Origin: Ectothiorhodospiraceae bacterium 2226 | GTDB taxonomy: Bacteria > Pseudomonadota > Gammaproteobacteria > GCA-013348725 | Length of the DNA: 64,000 nt | Assembly (NCBI GenBank): GCA_013348725.1 | Contig: CP054689.1 | Location: forward strand, 1,972,501-2,036,500 | Direction: 5' to 3' | In this document: one piece after another, positions 25,041 to 33,696 of the stretch | How positions within the stretch are numbered: the first letter of the stretch is position 1 | Layout: every line of letters starts with the position of its first letter | Notes under the pieces: model-generated | Database searches by the model: none | What the model saw: the letters and a program-made list of their open reading frames with translations, nothing else | Told to the model about the DNA's origin: nothing | Made by a program: the position numbers and the translations under genes

Positions 25041-27064
25041 AGCATCCCCTCGCTGGCGACGCGCTGAGCGGCGGCCCCGAAGCGCGTCTCCAGCAGCCAG
25101 TTGTAGAGTTGTTTGACGCCCGCGGCGGGGGCGATGGTCGGCCGCCAGCCCGTGGCCGTCTCCAGGGCGCGCGTATCGGAGGCGTAATAGCGTTGGTCGC
25201 CGGGGCGCCATCCGGCGTGCGTCACCGGCGGGCGCTGGCCGTGCAGGCGACCGATGAGCTCGATCAGCTCACGCAGGCTGAGCGTGTGGCGCGCCCCGCC
25301 GCCGATGTTGAACGCCCGCCCGCGCAGCGCGTCGATGCGCCCGCGCACCGCGAGCAGCGCCTGTACCAGGTCGTGCACATGCAGCACGTCGCGCACCTGC
25401 TTGCCGTCGCCGTACACGTTGAGCGGGGTCCCCTTGATGGCGCTGATGAGAAAGTGCGCCACCCAGCCCTGGTCTTCGGTGCCGAACTGGTGCGGGCCGT
25501 ACATGCAGCTCATGCGCAGCACGGCGGTGGGCAGGCCGTAGGTGCGGCCGTAATCGATCACGTATTGGTCGGCGGCGCCCTTCGAGCAGCCGTAGGGGCT
25601 GTGAAAGTCGAGCGACCGCTCGTCGATGCCGTGGGCGCGTATGGACGGGTCGGCCGGCAGGTAGCGGGTGTCCTCCTCGACCAGCGCGAGGTCGCGCAGG
25701 CCGCCGTACACCTTGTTGGTCGAGGTGTATATCAGCGGCACCGGGGTCGGCTGGGCACGCAACGCCTCGAGCAGATTGAGCGTGCCGCGCGCGTTGACCT
25801 CGAAGTCGTCCACCGGATCGTGCAGGCTGGTGGTGACCGCGGTCTGGGCGGCAAGGTGAAACACGCTGCCGACGCTCTGCACGCAGTCGCGCACCGCGTA
25901 GCGATCGCGCAGATCGGCAACCGCGACCTCCACGCAATCGGGATAACGCTCGCGCAGCCAGGCCAGATTCTCTTCCACCCCTGCGCGGGAGAGGTTGTCG
26001 AGGATGCGCACCGGGTGGCCCTGTTCGCACAGGAGCGCGGCGAGGTTGGTGCCCACGAACCCCGCCCCGCCGGTGATCAGCGTCGGCGCGTCGGCGCGCC
26101 GCGCGCGTTTGGCCGCGGGTCGGGTGAGGGCGTCGACCCGCCGCACGGAGGGCAGTCCCCCGTCGGCCCACACGCGCGCCAAGAGTTTCGGGCGGCCGTC
26201 GGCGCGCTGGATGCCGAAGTGGTACTCGCGCTCGTCGGTGTGAAAGCCGTCCACCGTCGGGCGGCTCTCGTGCAGGTCGTAGGCGCCGTACCAGTACAGG
26301 CGTTCGGCGGGCGCCTCCAAGGCGCGCAGAAAGGCCTGCAGTTGACCGAACTCATCGTGGCGCCACGTGGAGTAGCCGGCTTCGGTGATCCACACGCGCG
26401 CGTGCGGCGCGCGCCGCGCGAGCACGGCCTGCAAGCTTTCGACCGCCGGCGCCCAGCCCTCCCAGCCGCTGTACTGCCAGGTACCGGGGAAGCCATGCAG
26501 ACCGACGGCATCGACGTAAGGCAGCAGGCCGTAGTCGGCGATCAGGTTGAGCCACTCCGGGTCGGCGGGGCACATGCCGCCGAGCACGACGCGTTTACCG
26601 CGCTGCTGCGCCCAGTAGGCCGCACCGCCGACCATGTGCGCGAACCGCTCCCAGCCGGGATCGAGCCCCCAGTCCCATTCGCTGAGGTTGGTGGGCTCGT
26701 TCCACAGTTCCACCCACTCGAAGGCTTGGCCGTAGCGGGTGATCATCACGTCGAGGAAATCCGCGTAGGCCTTGGGATCGCGCGGCGGCGCGCTGGTGCG
26801 CGGGGCGATGCCGAGCGATGGCGGGGTGTAGAGGAAACAGGGCAGCAGCTCCACCTCACGGCCGAGGCGCGGCAGCAGCCACGCATACCACTTCTCGCCC
26901 TCGCGGGTATGACAGTCGGCCCAGGAGACGCCGGTGCGCAGGTGCTCGACGCCCCAACGGCGCAACTGCTCCAGGGTCTGCTCGACGCGCTCGTGCTCGC
27001 CCGGTTGGAACCACTCGAGGATGCCCAGCGTGGGAACGGGCGCGGGCCGTGCGGGCGGCGTCAT
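25037..27064 (-). CDS. Fusion of clan-A glycoside hydrolase-like domain and NAD-dependent sugar epimerase
   Basis: Residues 1-310 form a TIM-barrel glycosidase-like domain with both catalytic carboxylates of clan GH-A: Glu123 in ELWNEPTN and Glu228 in VWITEAGYS. After a basic linker, residues 330-675 are an extended SDR with the NAD motif TGGAGFVGTNL, the Ser/Thr site YTSTNKVYGG and the catalytic YGCSK. This half most resembles CDP-paratose 2-epimerase (SPYGCSKGAADQYVIDYGRTYG; GKQVRDVLHVHDLV). Having both catalytic machines intact in one cytoplasmic chain is unusual. The start at 27064 overlaps the upstream epimerase stop (ATGA), and the end overlaps the radical SAM start. It may trim or rearrange a glycan made by its neighbours. 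Confidence 0.85.
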   Translation of the reverse strand: MTPPARPAPVPTLGILEWFQPGEHERVEQTLEQLRRWGVEHLRTGVSWADCHTREGEKWYAWLLPRLGREVELLPCFLYTPPSLGIAPRTSAPPRDPKAYADFLDVMITRYGQAFEWVELWNEPTNLSEWDWGLDPGWERFAHMVGGAAYWAQQRGKRVVLGGMCPADPEWLNLIADYGLLPYVDAVGLHGFPGTWQYSGWEGWAPAVESLQAVLARRAPHARVWITEAGYSTWRHDEFGQLQAFLRALEAPAERLYWYGAYDLHESRPTVDGFHTDEREYHFGIQRADGRPKLLARVWADGGLPSVRRVDALTRPAAKRARRADAPTLITGGAGFVGTNLAALLCEQGHPVRILDNLSRAGVEENLAWLRERYPDCVEVAVADLRDRYAVRDCVQSVGSVFHLAAQTAVTTSLHDPVDDFEVNARGTLNLLEALRAQPTPVPLIYTSTNKVYGGLRDLALVEEDTRYLPADPSIRAHGIDERSLDFHSPYGCSKGAADQYVIDYGRTYGLPTAVLRMSCMYGPHQFGTEDQGWVAHFLISAIKGTPLNVYGDGKQVRDVLHVHDLVQALLAVRGRIDALRGRAFNIGGGARHTLSLRELIELIGRLHGQRPPVTHAGWRPGDQRYYASDTRALETATGWRPTIAPAAGVKQLYNWLLETRFGAAAQRVASEGML

Positions 27065-28182
27065 AGGGCCAGCCCCCGCGCCTTGAGCTCCGCGCGGGCC
27101 TGCGCCACGCGGTCCACCGCCACCTCGCCCTCGACCCATTGCGCGAGTTCCGCCAGTCCCTCATCGAAGGACTTGCGCGGGCTGTAGCCGAGCAGGTCGC
27201 GGGCGCGCGCGATGTCGGCAAAGCAGTGGCGGATGTCACCCGTGCGAAACTCGCCGGTGATCTCGGGCACCACGTCCTCGCGCCCCAGCACCCGGGCCAG
27301 GCGCTCGGCCACCTCGGCGACGGTGTAGTGCTGCCCGCTGCCCACGTTGAACACCCGACCCGGTGCCTGCGCAGATTCCAGCGCGAGCCGCAAGGCTTGC
27401 ACCACGTCGGAGACGTGCACGAAATCCCGCTGCTGGCGTCCGTCTTCGAAGATCAGGGGTGGGTTGCCGTTCTGCAGACGCGAGGCGAAGATCGCGAGGA
27501 CCCCCGTATAGGGATTGGACAGCGCCTGGCGTGTGCCGAATACGTTGAACAGCCGCAGGGCCGCCGTGGGGATGCCGTAGGCCTGGCCCACCATCAAGCA
27601 CAGGCGTTCCTGGTCGTACTTCGACAAGGCGTAGACCGACGACAGCGCGGGCGGTTTCTCCTCCGGCGTGGGGATCGGGCGCAGTGAGCCGCTGCCGTCC
27701 GGGGCGGACAATTCCCACTGACCGACACGCAGTTGGTCCAATTGGCGCTCGGCGCCGGGCACCGGATCGCCTTGCGGGTCGAGGTACTGACCCTCGCCGT
27801 AGATACTCATGCTCGAGGCCACCACCAGGCGTTCGATGGGCCGTTCGATGAGCGCCTCGAGCAGCACGCCCGTGCCGCGCGTGTTGACGTCCAGGTAATC
27901 GGCCACCTGGTACATGCTTTGCCCGACACCCACCAGGGCGGCAAGGTGAAATACGGCGTCCACACCGTCCAGCGCCGTGCGCACCGCCTGCGGGTCGCGC
28001 ACGTCGCCGATCTGCAGTTCGACGTCGTCGTTCAAGTAGCCCGGGGGGTGGGCGTCGGCGCCGTGGACTTGCGGCGAGAGGTTGTCCAGTACGCGCACGC
28101 GGTAGCCGCGTGCCAGGAGATCGTCGGCCAGGTGCGAGCCGATAAAACCGGCGCCCCCTGTTATGAGAACGTGTGTTGCCAT
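27061..28182 (-). CDS. NAD-dependent nucleotide-sugar epimerase/dehydratase
   Basis: The 373-residue extended SDR has the glycine motif TGGAGFIGSHLADD near the N-terminus, VASSMSIYGEG carrying the catalytic serine, and YALSKYDQE as the YxxxK site. The insertion between these two resembles dTDP-L-rhamnose 4-epimerase-type enzymes. It probably converts a nucleotide sugar for the glycosyltransferases downstream. The ATG at 28180-28182 is preceded by GGAAGGAG. It starts the tightly coupled seven-gene run that ends at 19224. Confidence 0.88.
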   Translation of the reverse strand: MATHVLITGGAGFIGSHLADDLLARGYRVRVLDNLSPQVHGADAHPPGYLNDDVELQIGDVRDPQAVRTALDGVDAVFHLAALVGVGQSMYQVADYLDVNTRGTGVLLEALIERPIERLVVASSMSIYGEGQYLDPQGDPVPGAERQLDQLRVGQWELSAPDGSGSLRPIPTPEEKPPALSSVYALSKYDQERLCLMVGQAYGIPTAALRLFNVFGTRQALSNPYTGVLAIFASRLQNGNPPLIFEDGRQQRDFVHVSDVVQALRLALESAQAPGRVFNVGSGQHYTVAEVAERLARVLGREDVVPEITGEFRTGDIRHCFADIARARDLLGYSPRKSFDEGLAELAQWVEGEVAVDRVAQARAELKARGLAL

Positions 28183-28280
28183 CAGTGCTCCTTCCGTGAG
28201 CGAGTCAACGTCCGTGTTGGCGGGGCCCATCCTGGGCTCCGGTCGGGAGGCGCTGGCCGGCCTCCCTGGGCAGGCGCCGT

Positions 28281-28997
28281 TTACAGCGGCTGCGCTGCCG
28301 GTCTCAGAACCAAGCGGTTGAGCGCCACCTCCCGTGGCCGCGTCAGCGCGTACAGCACCGCGTCGGCTACGTCCTCGGCGGCCAAGGCACCCCATCCGAT
28401 GGTCGCCGGTGTCGGTCCGTGTCCGGCGTCGAAAAACGGCGTGTCCACGACGCCCGGCGCGACGCTCAGCACGCGCAGCTGCGGTTGCACCTCCAGGCGC
28501 AGGGTCTCGCCGATCATGTCCAGCGCGGCCTTGCTGGCGCCGTAGACCGCGCCGTAGGGATAGGCGTGGCGCGCGGCGACCGAGGACATCAGGACGATGT
28601 CGCCTTCCGCGCGCGCGAGCATGTCGGGCAGGAAGGCGCGCAGGACGCGCAACACCCCGACCACGTTCAGGTCGAACAGCGCGGCCCATTTGGCCGGGTC
28701 ACCCTCGGCGAGACGTTCGTGCAGATGAGCGCCCGCGCACGGGGCCAGCACCGCGGGGGTGTCGAAGTTCGATCGGATCCACGCGTACAGCGTGTCGATA
28801 TGGTCCGGGTGGGTGACGTCGATGCGGCGGTGGTGTATCGCGGGGGGCAGGTCGATCGGCGTCTGCACGTCGGCCACCACCACGCGCATGCCGGCGCCGT
28901 GTAGCGCCAGCGCCAGTGCCCGCCCGATGCCCGAGGCGCCGCCGGTAATCAACGCGACCTGCCCGTCGAGGCGGGCGTTGTCCCCTCCGTGGGTCAT
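28281..28997 (-). CDS. Classical short-chain dehydrogenase/reductase
   Basis: The 238-residue protein has the TGGASGIG cofactor motif, an MSSVAARHAYPYGAVYGASKAA active site with Ser, Tyr and Lys, and a normal SDR length. An Asp after the second strand (VVADVQ) favours NAD(H). The usual NNAG motif is replaced by APCAG. It lies 98 nt upstream of the epimerase and on the same strand, so it may belong to the glycan operon. Its substrate is unknown. Confidence 0.85.
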   Translation of the reverse strand: MTHGGDNARLDGQVALITGGASGIGRALALALHGAGMRVVVADVQTPIDLPPAIHHRRIDVTHPDHIDTLYAWIRSNFDTPAVLAPCAGAHLHERLAEGDPAKWAALFDLNVVGVLRVLRAFLPDMLARAEGDIVLMSSVAARHAYPYGAVYGASKAALDMIGETLRLEVQPQLRVLSVAPGVVDTPFFDAGHGPTPATIGWGALAAEDVADAVLYALTRPREVALNRLVLRPAAQPL

Positions 28998-29047
28998 CCT
29001 TCCCCCTCAGTACACGCTGCTACTGACCATAGCACAGGGCATTAGCA

Positions 29048-29062
29048 GCTGCTGCTGCTGCT
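29048..29062. repeat. Short (GCT)5 tandem repeat
   Basis: Five copies of GCT lie in the 119-nt gap between the kinase and SDR genes, upstream of the SDR start. It is a simple-sequence tract that could vary in copy number by slippage. No function is evident. Confidence 0.6.
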
Positions 29063-29116
29063 ACGGGGCATGCGCTGGCCGGCGTTAGCCGGGCCAACTG
29101 CCTGAGCGAAAGAGAA

Positions 29117-32100
29117 TTAAAGGGGGTGTGAGGGGGCGGTGCGCACCAGGTGCTCGAGCACGTCGAAGCTGGCCGGTTTGAGCACGTGGTGGTCGAAGCC
29201 GGCACTCTGGGTGCGCTGCGCCATCTCTTCCTGACCGTACCCGGTGAAGGCGACCAGCGACATGGGCCAGTCGGGATGGCGCGCCCGCAGTCGCCGTGCC
29301 ACCTCGAAGCCGTCCATGCCGGGCAGGCCGACGTCGAGAAAGACGATTTCCGGGCGAAACTCGGTGGCGCATGCCAGCGCCTGTTCGCCGTCGGTGGTAA
29401 GCCGTACCTCGTGGCCCATGGCCGACAGGAGCATGACCAGCGACTCTCCCACGTCCGCGTTGTCGTCCACCACCAGCACGCGCCGGGTGTCTGCCGTAGC
29501 GGGCTGCGCCGCGTCGCCGCTCGGCGCGCCCCGCGCCGGAGCGAACAGCGGCAGGCGGACCATGAACTCGCTGCCGGCGCCGAGCCCGGGACTGCTGGCG
29601 GTCACGTCGCCGTTATGCATCTCCACCAGGGTGCGTACCAGGGTCAAACCGAGGCCGAGCCCGCCCTCGCTGCGATCCAGCGAGCGCTCGCCCTGCGAGA
29701 AGAGGTCGAAGATACGTGGCAACAAGTCTTCGCCGATGCCGATACCCGTGTCGCGCACCCGGATCACCGCCCACTCGCCGTCGCGCTCGCCCCGTATCCG
29801 AATCGAACCGCCGTCCGGGGTGTACTTGGCGGCGTTGTTCAGTAGGTTGCCCAGCACTTGTACCATGCGTGTGGCGTCGGCCTCGACGGTCAGTTCCCCG
29901 TCGCAGATATCGACCTGCAGCCTGTGCCCGTGAGCCTCGATGAGCGGCCGGCTCGCCTCCACCGCGCCCTGTACCAGATCCTCCAGCGCTAGCGCCTGCT
30001 TTTGCAGTGCGATGCGCCCGCGGGTGATGCGCGCGACGTCCAGCATGTCGTCGACCAGGCGGGTGAGGTGATCGCCTTGGCGGGCAATGATGTCCAGACC
30101 CCAGCGCGTGGTGTCGTCCAAGGTCTCACGCCGCATGCGCAGCAGTTGCACCGCGTTCTGGATGGGGGCCAGCGGGTTGCGTAACTCGTGAGCAAGCATG
30201 GCAAGAAACTCGTCTTTGCGTTTGTCGGCCACCGCGAGCTGCTCGGCCTGTTCGCGCAGCGTCGCCTCGAGCCGCATGTGGTGGGTAATGTCGACCATGG
30301 CGCCGGTAATGCCGATGATGTCGCCGCGCGCGTTACGAACCGGTTCCACGGTCAGGTCGTAATAGTGGTCGCTGCGCTCCTCGCTGACGCGGATCTCCTG
30401 GCGCAGGCTGGCGCCGGTGTCCAGCACGCGCCGCTTGAGGGCCTCTATCTGAGCGGCATCTTCGGCCGCCATGATGTCGGCATCGCGCCGCCCCAGCACC
30501 ACGCGGCCGCGGCTGAGGTGCCCATTGGGGTCGTGCAGCCAGGTGTAGCGCAGCTCGCGGTCCTGGTTGAAAACCACCACCGAGGTGCTCTTGAGGGCCG
30601 TGAGGAAGCGCTCCTCGCTGAGCCGCAGCGCCTGCTCGACCTGCTTGCGCGCGGTCACGTCGGTGCAGATACCGGCCATGCGCAGCGGGCGTCCGTCCTC
30701 GTCGTAGAACACGCGGCCCTTGTCCTCCACCCAGCGCACCGTGCCCTCGCGCGGCATCAACCGGTACTCGGTGAGGTAATCCTCGCGCCCCTCGACCGCC
30801 TGCTCGAGCGCCCAACGCATCGGCGCGCGATCCTCCGGGTGCACGTGCTGGAGGAACTCGTCCAGGGTGCCGCGGAGCCCGCCCGGCCGCAGACCGTAAA
30901 TCGATTCGATCTGACACGACCAGTCCAGGCGTCCGCTGGGTATGTCCCAGTTCCACGTGCCGACCTGCGCCGCCTCCAGAATGAAGCGGAGATTCTCCTC
31001 GCTGTCGCGCAGTGCGTGTTCGGCGCGCGTACGGTCGGCCAGTTCGCGCTGCACCGCCTGGTGGAGCAGGGCGTTGTCCATCGCCAGCGCGGCGCGCCGC
31101 CCGAGCTCTTCCACGAACTGCACGTCCTGTTCGCCGAATGCCGGACTGGTACCGGCACGCACCACCGTGAGGACGCCCAGGGTCCGGCCGCGTGCGCGCA
31201 GCGGCACGCTGATGTAGGAGCGGATGTCGAGGGCGCGCAAGGCGCGCAGGTGCGCCTCGTCGTGTGCATAGCTCGCCAGAAGCTCGTCAGTGAGCTGTGC
31301 CTGCCAATGGGTGCGTCCCGAATGCAGCGCCGCGGCGGCGCCGCCGATGGCCTGCGGGCCGGCCGGATAGCGGCGCGAGATTTCGTACACCGACGCCACT
31401 TTGGCGGGATCGATGTGGCGCACGGCCAAACGGTGCAACTCATCGTCCTCGACCAGGTCGACCGCGCACCAGTCCGCCACGCGCGGTACCATCAAGTCCG
31501 CCGCCTTGATGAGGATGGCTTCGTACTCCAGCGAGGAGGTCAGTTCGACATTGGCGTCGGCCAGAAAGCGCAGCGCCTGCTCCCGTTCGGCGAGCGCGGC
31601 CAGCGCCTCCTCCAACTCGCGTCGTGTGGCCTGCTCGCGTTGATACAGGGCCAAGCGTTCGCGCTCGACATTGCGCTGACTCGTTTGGTCGCGCGTTACC
31701 GCGAGCACGTTGTGAATGGCGCCGTCCTCGGAGCGTTCGGGCACCAGACGTGACTGAAAGTAAACCGGCCCTTCAGGGCCGGCATATTCGAACTCGATGT
31801 TCACCTCGCGCCCGCGCGCGAAGACCTCGTCGAGCGCGGCTTCCCAAACGTCGCAGAGGTCACCGGGCAGTCCCATCTCGCGCACGCTCTTGCCGACGCA
31901 GCCGCTGCTGGGGATCTTGGTGTAGGCGGTCACCGCGCGGTTGACGTATACGTGACGGTACTGGCGGTCGAAGCGCGCGACGATGTCGGGCGTATTCTCG
32001 ATCAGGGTGCGCAGGGCTTGCTCGGCGCGCCGGCGCAGGATGAAGTGGCCGATCTCGCGCCCCGCCTCGTCCATCATGTCGAGCAGCGTCGGGTCCACCT

Positions 32101-33346
32101 CGACCGGATGGCGGCGGTAGAACTCCAGCACGCCCAGGCATTCGGCCTCGCTCTGAATGGGGAACGCGGCGCCGGTGTGCAAGCCCGCCACCGCGGTCTC
32201 GCCCGCGAAGGGAAAGTGCGGGTCCTCGCCGAGATCCTGAACGATGCACGGCGCCTGTGTGGCCCACGCGCGGCCCGCGATACTCTGCCCGGCGCGCAGG
32301 CGCACGCCGCGCATGATGCGCCCGAAGTTGTCCAGTGCACCGTCGGGTTCGTGCACCGCCACCACCGGGGTCAGCACGCCCTGGGTCGACTCCACGCGCC
32401 ACAGCACCGCATACCGAGCGCCCATGCACGCCATCAGGATGTGCAGCAACTCGGCGCTGACGGCGCGCAGGCTGTGCGCGTGCGCGAGCAGTCGGGTAAT
32501 CGCGTGCTGCGCCTCCCGATAGCGCCGCGATTGGCGCTCGGCGCTGACATCCTGCAGGACGCTGTTGATGCCGATCACGCGCCCGTGCGCGTCCCACAAG
32601 GGATGGAGACTCATCAGCCAGCGGCGGGGCAGGCCCTCCCTTTCCCAGGACACCTCGAGCTCCGTGTCGAGCACCGGTTCACCGCTCGTCAGCACCTGCC
32701 GATAGTAGGGTTCCAGGCACGGCGCGAGCGCGGGCGCGATCTCGTCCAGGCGGCGCCCGGCGTGTGCCTGCGGCGCGAGTCCGGAAAGCGCCGCGACGCG
32801 CGCGTTGACCCGCTGCAGGCGCAATCCGGCGTCGACCACGAACTGGGCGGCGGCAGTCGAGGGGTATGGTGCCGGCGCTTCCTGCACCGTTCCGGGGGCG
32901 GGTAGCACCGCGGTGAGGCCGGAAAAGGCCAGCACGGCGCACAACAGCTCGCCGTCGGCCCCGATGACGGCGTGACCGGTGCACAGGCACTCGTAACGGA
33001 TGCCGCTGCGCCGGTGCGTGATGCGGTAAGGCTGCTGGGTGAACTGCTCGCCGCGCAGCAGGCGCGCGAAGGGCCATTCGTCGGCGGAAAGCGGGCTGTC
33101 GTCCGGGCGGCGCAGTTCCAACTCGGCCGCGAGCGTGTGTAGGTGAAGCGGATCATCGCTCAGCCGCGCCAGTTGCCGCACCTGCGCGCTGATGGTCAGT
33201 ATGCGGCCTGCCCCGTCGGCCACGATCAGCCCAGGGGTATCCCGTGCGGCGCCGGCGGTCACCGTGACGTCTGCACAATCCCTCGAAAATGCCGCGTCCC
33301 AAGCGTCTAAATGCGCGTCGGCCGCGTCTGCGTGTCCTGTCGCCAT
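29117..33346 (-). CDS. Large soluble PAS/GAF hybrid histidine kinase with receiver domain
   Basis: This protein of about 1409 residues has no clear membrane helix. In order there are two PAS domains (to about 285), a GAF domain (about 290-440), a PAS, a second GAF (about 610-760) and two further PAS domains (PAS/PAC type, ending near 1015). The HisKA domain contains KDEFLAMLAHELRNPLAP, then an HATPase domain (NLLNNAAKYTPDGG; GEDLLPRIFDLFSQ) and a C-terminal receiver (RRVLVVDDNADVG; FLDVGLPGMDG) follow. No DNA-binding output is attached, so it probably ends in a phosphorelay. The ATG at 33346, 17 codons inside the longest frame, follows GGGGGGAG and is preferred. It is closely similar in kinase and receiver parts to the protein at 48499-50853. 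Confidence 0.88.
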   Translation of the reverse strand: MATGHADAADAHLDAWDAAFSRDCADVTVTAGAARDTPGLIVADGAGRILTISAQVRQLARLSDDPLHLHTLAAELELRRPDDSPLSADEWPFARLLRGEQFTQQPYRITHRRSGIRYECLCTGHAVIGADGELLCAVLAFSGLTAVLPAPGTVQEAPAPYPSTAAAQFVVDAGLRLQRVNARVAALSGLAPQAHAGRRLDEIAPALAPCLEPYYRQVLTSGEPVLDTELEVSWEREGLPRRWLMSLHPLWDAHGRVIGINSVLQDVSAERQSRRYREAQHAITRLLAHAHSLRAVSAELLHILMACMGARYAVLWRVESTQGVLTPVVAVHEPDGALDNFGRIMRGVRLRAGQSIAGRAWATQAPCIVQDLGEDPHFPFAGETAVAGLHTGAAFPIQSEAECLGVLEFYRRHPVEVDPTLLDMMDEAGREIGHFILRRRAEQALRTLIENTPDIVARFDRQYRHVYVNRAVTAYTKIPSSGCVGKSVREMGLPGDLCDVWEAALDEVFARGREVNIEFEYAGPEGPVYFQSRLVPERSEDGAIHNVLAVTRDQTSQRNVERERLALYQREQATRRELEEALAALAEREQALRFLADANVELTSSLEYEAILIKAADLMVPRVADWCAVDLVEDDELHRLAVRHIDPAKVASVYEISRRYPAGPQAIGGAAAALHSGRTHWQAQLTDELLASYAHDEAHLRALRALDIRSYISVPLRARGRTLGVLTVVRAGTSPAFGEQDVQFVEELGRRAALAMDNALLHQAVQRELADRTRAEHALRDSEENLRFILEAAQVGTWNWDIPSGRLDWSCQIESIYGLRPGGLRGTLDEFLQHVHPEDRAPMRWALEQAVEGREDYLTEYRLMPREGTVRWVEDKGRVFYDEDGRPLRMAGICTDVTARKQVEQALRLSEERFLTALKSTSVVVFNQDRELRYTWLHDPNGHLSRGRVVLGRRDADIMAAEDAAQIEALKRRVLDTGASLRQEIRVSEERSDHYYDLTVEPVRNARGDIIGITGAMVDITHHMRLEATLREQAEQLAVADKRKDEFLAMLAHELRNPLAPIQNAVQLLRMRRETLDDTTRWGLDIIARQGDHLTRLVDDMLDVARITRGRIALQKQALALEDLVQGAVEASRPLIEAHGHRLQVDICDGELTVEADATRMVQVLGNLLNNAAKYTPDGGSIRIRGERDGEWAVIRVRDTGIGIGEDLLPRIFDLFSQGERSLDRSEGGLGLGLTLVRTLVEMHNGDVTASSPGLGAGSEFMVRLPLFAPARGAPSGDAAQPATADTRRVLVVDDNADVGESLVMLLSAMGHEVRLTTDGEQALACATEFRPEIVFLDVGLPGMDGFEVARRLRARHPDWPMSLVAFTGYGQEEMAQRTQSAGFDHHVLKPASFDVLEHLVRTAPSHPL

Positions 33347-33696
33347 GCCAGCTCCCCCCAACCAGGTGGCGGCGTTGGCATGGTAGCCACAGTTCACGCC
33401 GACCGGGAAGGAATCCTCGAACGTCCCAGCGTACCGCGCCCGAGAGAGGGCGTAAAGCGGGCGGCGTTTACGGAGTTTCGGTCTACAGGAAAACCCTTAC
33501 GACAAGCGTCCAATGAATCTCGTGTAGTACAAGGTCGGGGTGAACCCGCCTGGATTCCTCAGACGAAGCAAAGCGCAAAGCGCTTTGCTTCATGATTCCT
33601 CGATGATGCGGCGTCCGGCTTATGCAGCTTGGTGGCGGCCGCTGTGGATTTCACTGGCGAGCGGGTTTCATCGAGAGTGGCCGGCGGCGTCGGCCT
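33347..33696. promoter_or_regulatory. 350-nt intergenic region with two inverted repeats
   Basis: No gene is supported here. A perfect 11-bp hairpin lies at 33565-33575 and 33581-33591 (GAAGCAAAGCG/CGCTTTGCTTC, 5-nt loop). It is downstream of the MFS gene on the minus strand and may mark the transcript end, though no T tract follows. A 6-bp repeat (33451-33456 and 33467-33472, CGTAAA/TTTACG) lies about 105 nt upstream of the kinase start and could be an operator. The base composition is slightly less GC-rich than its neighbours. Confidence 0.5.

Noticed and set aside
25109-27187. 692-codon plus-strand frame opposite the GH-epimerase gene
   Set aside because: It is antisense to two intact enzyme domains, with translation typical of a GC-rich shadow frame.
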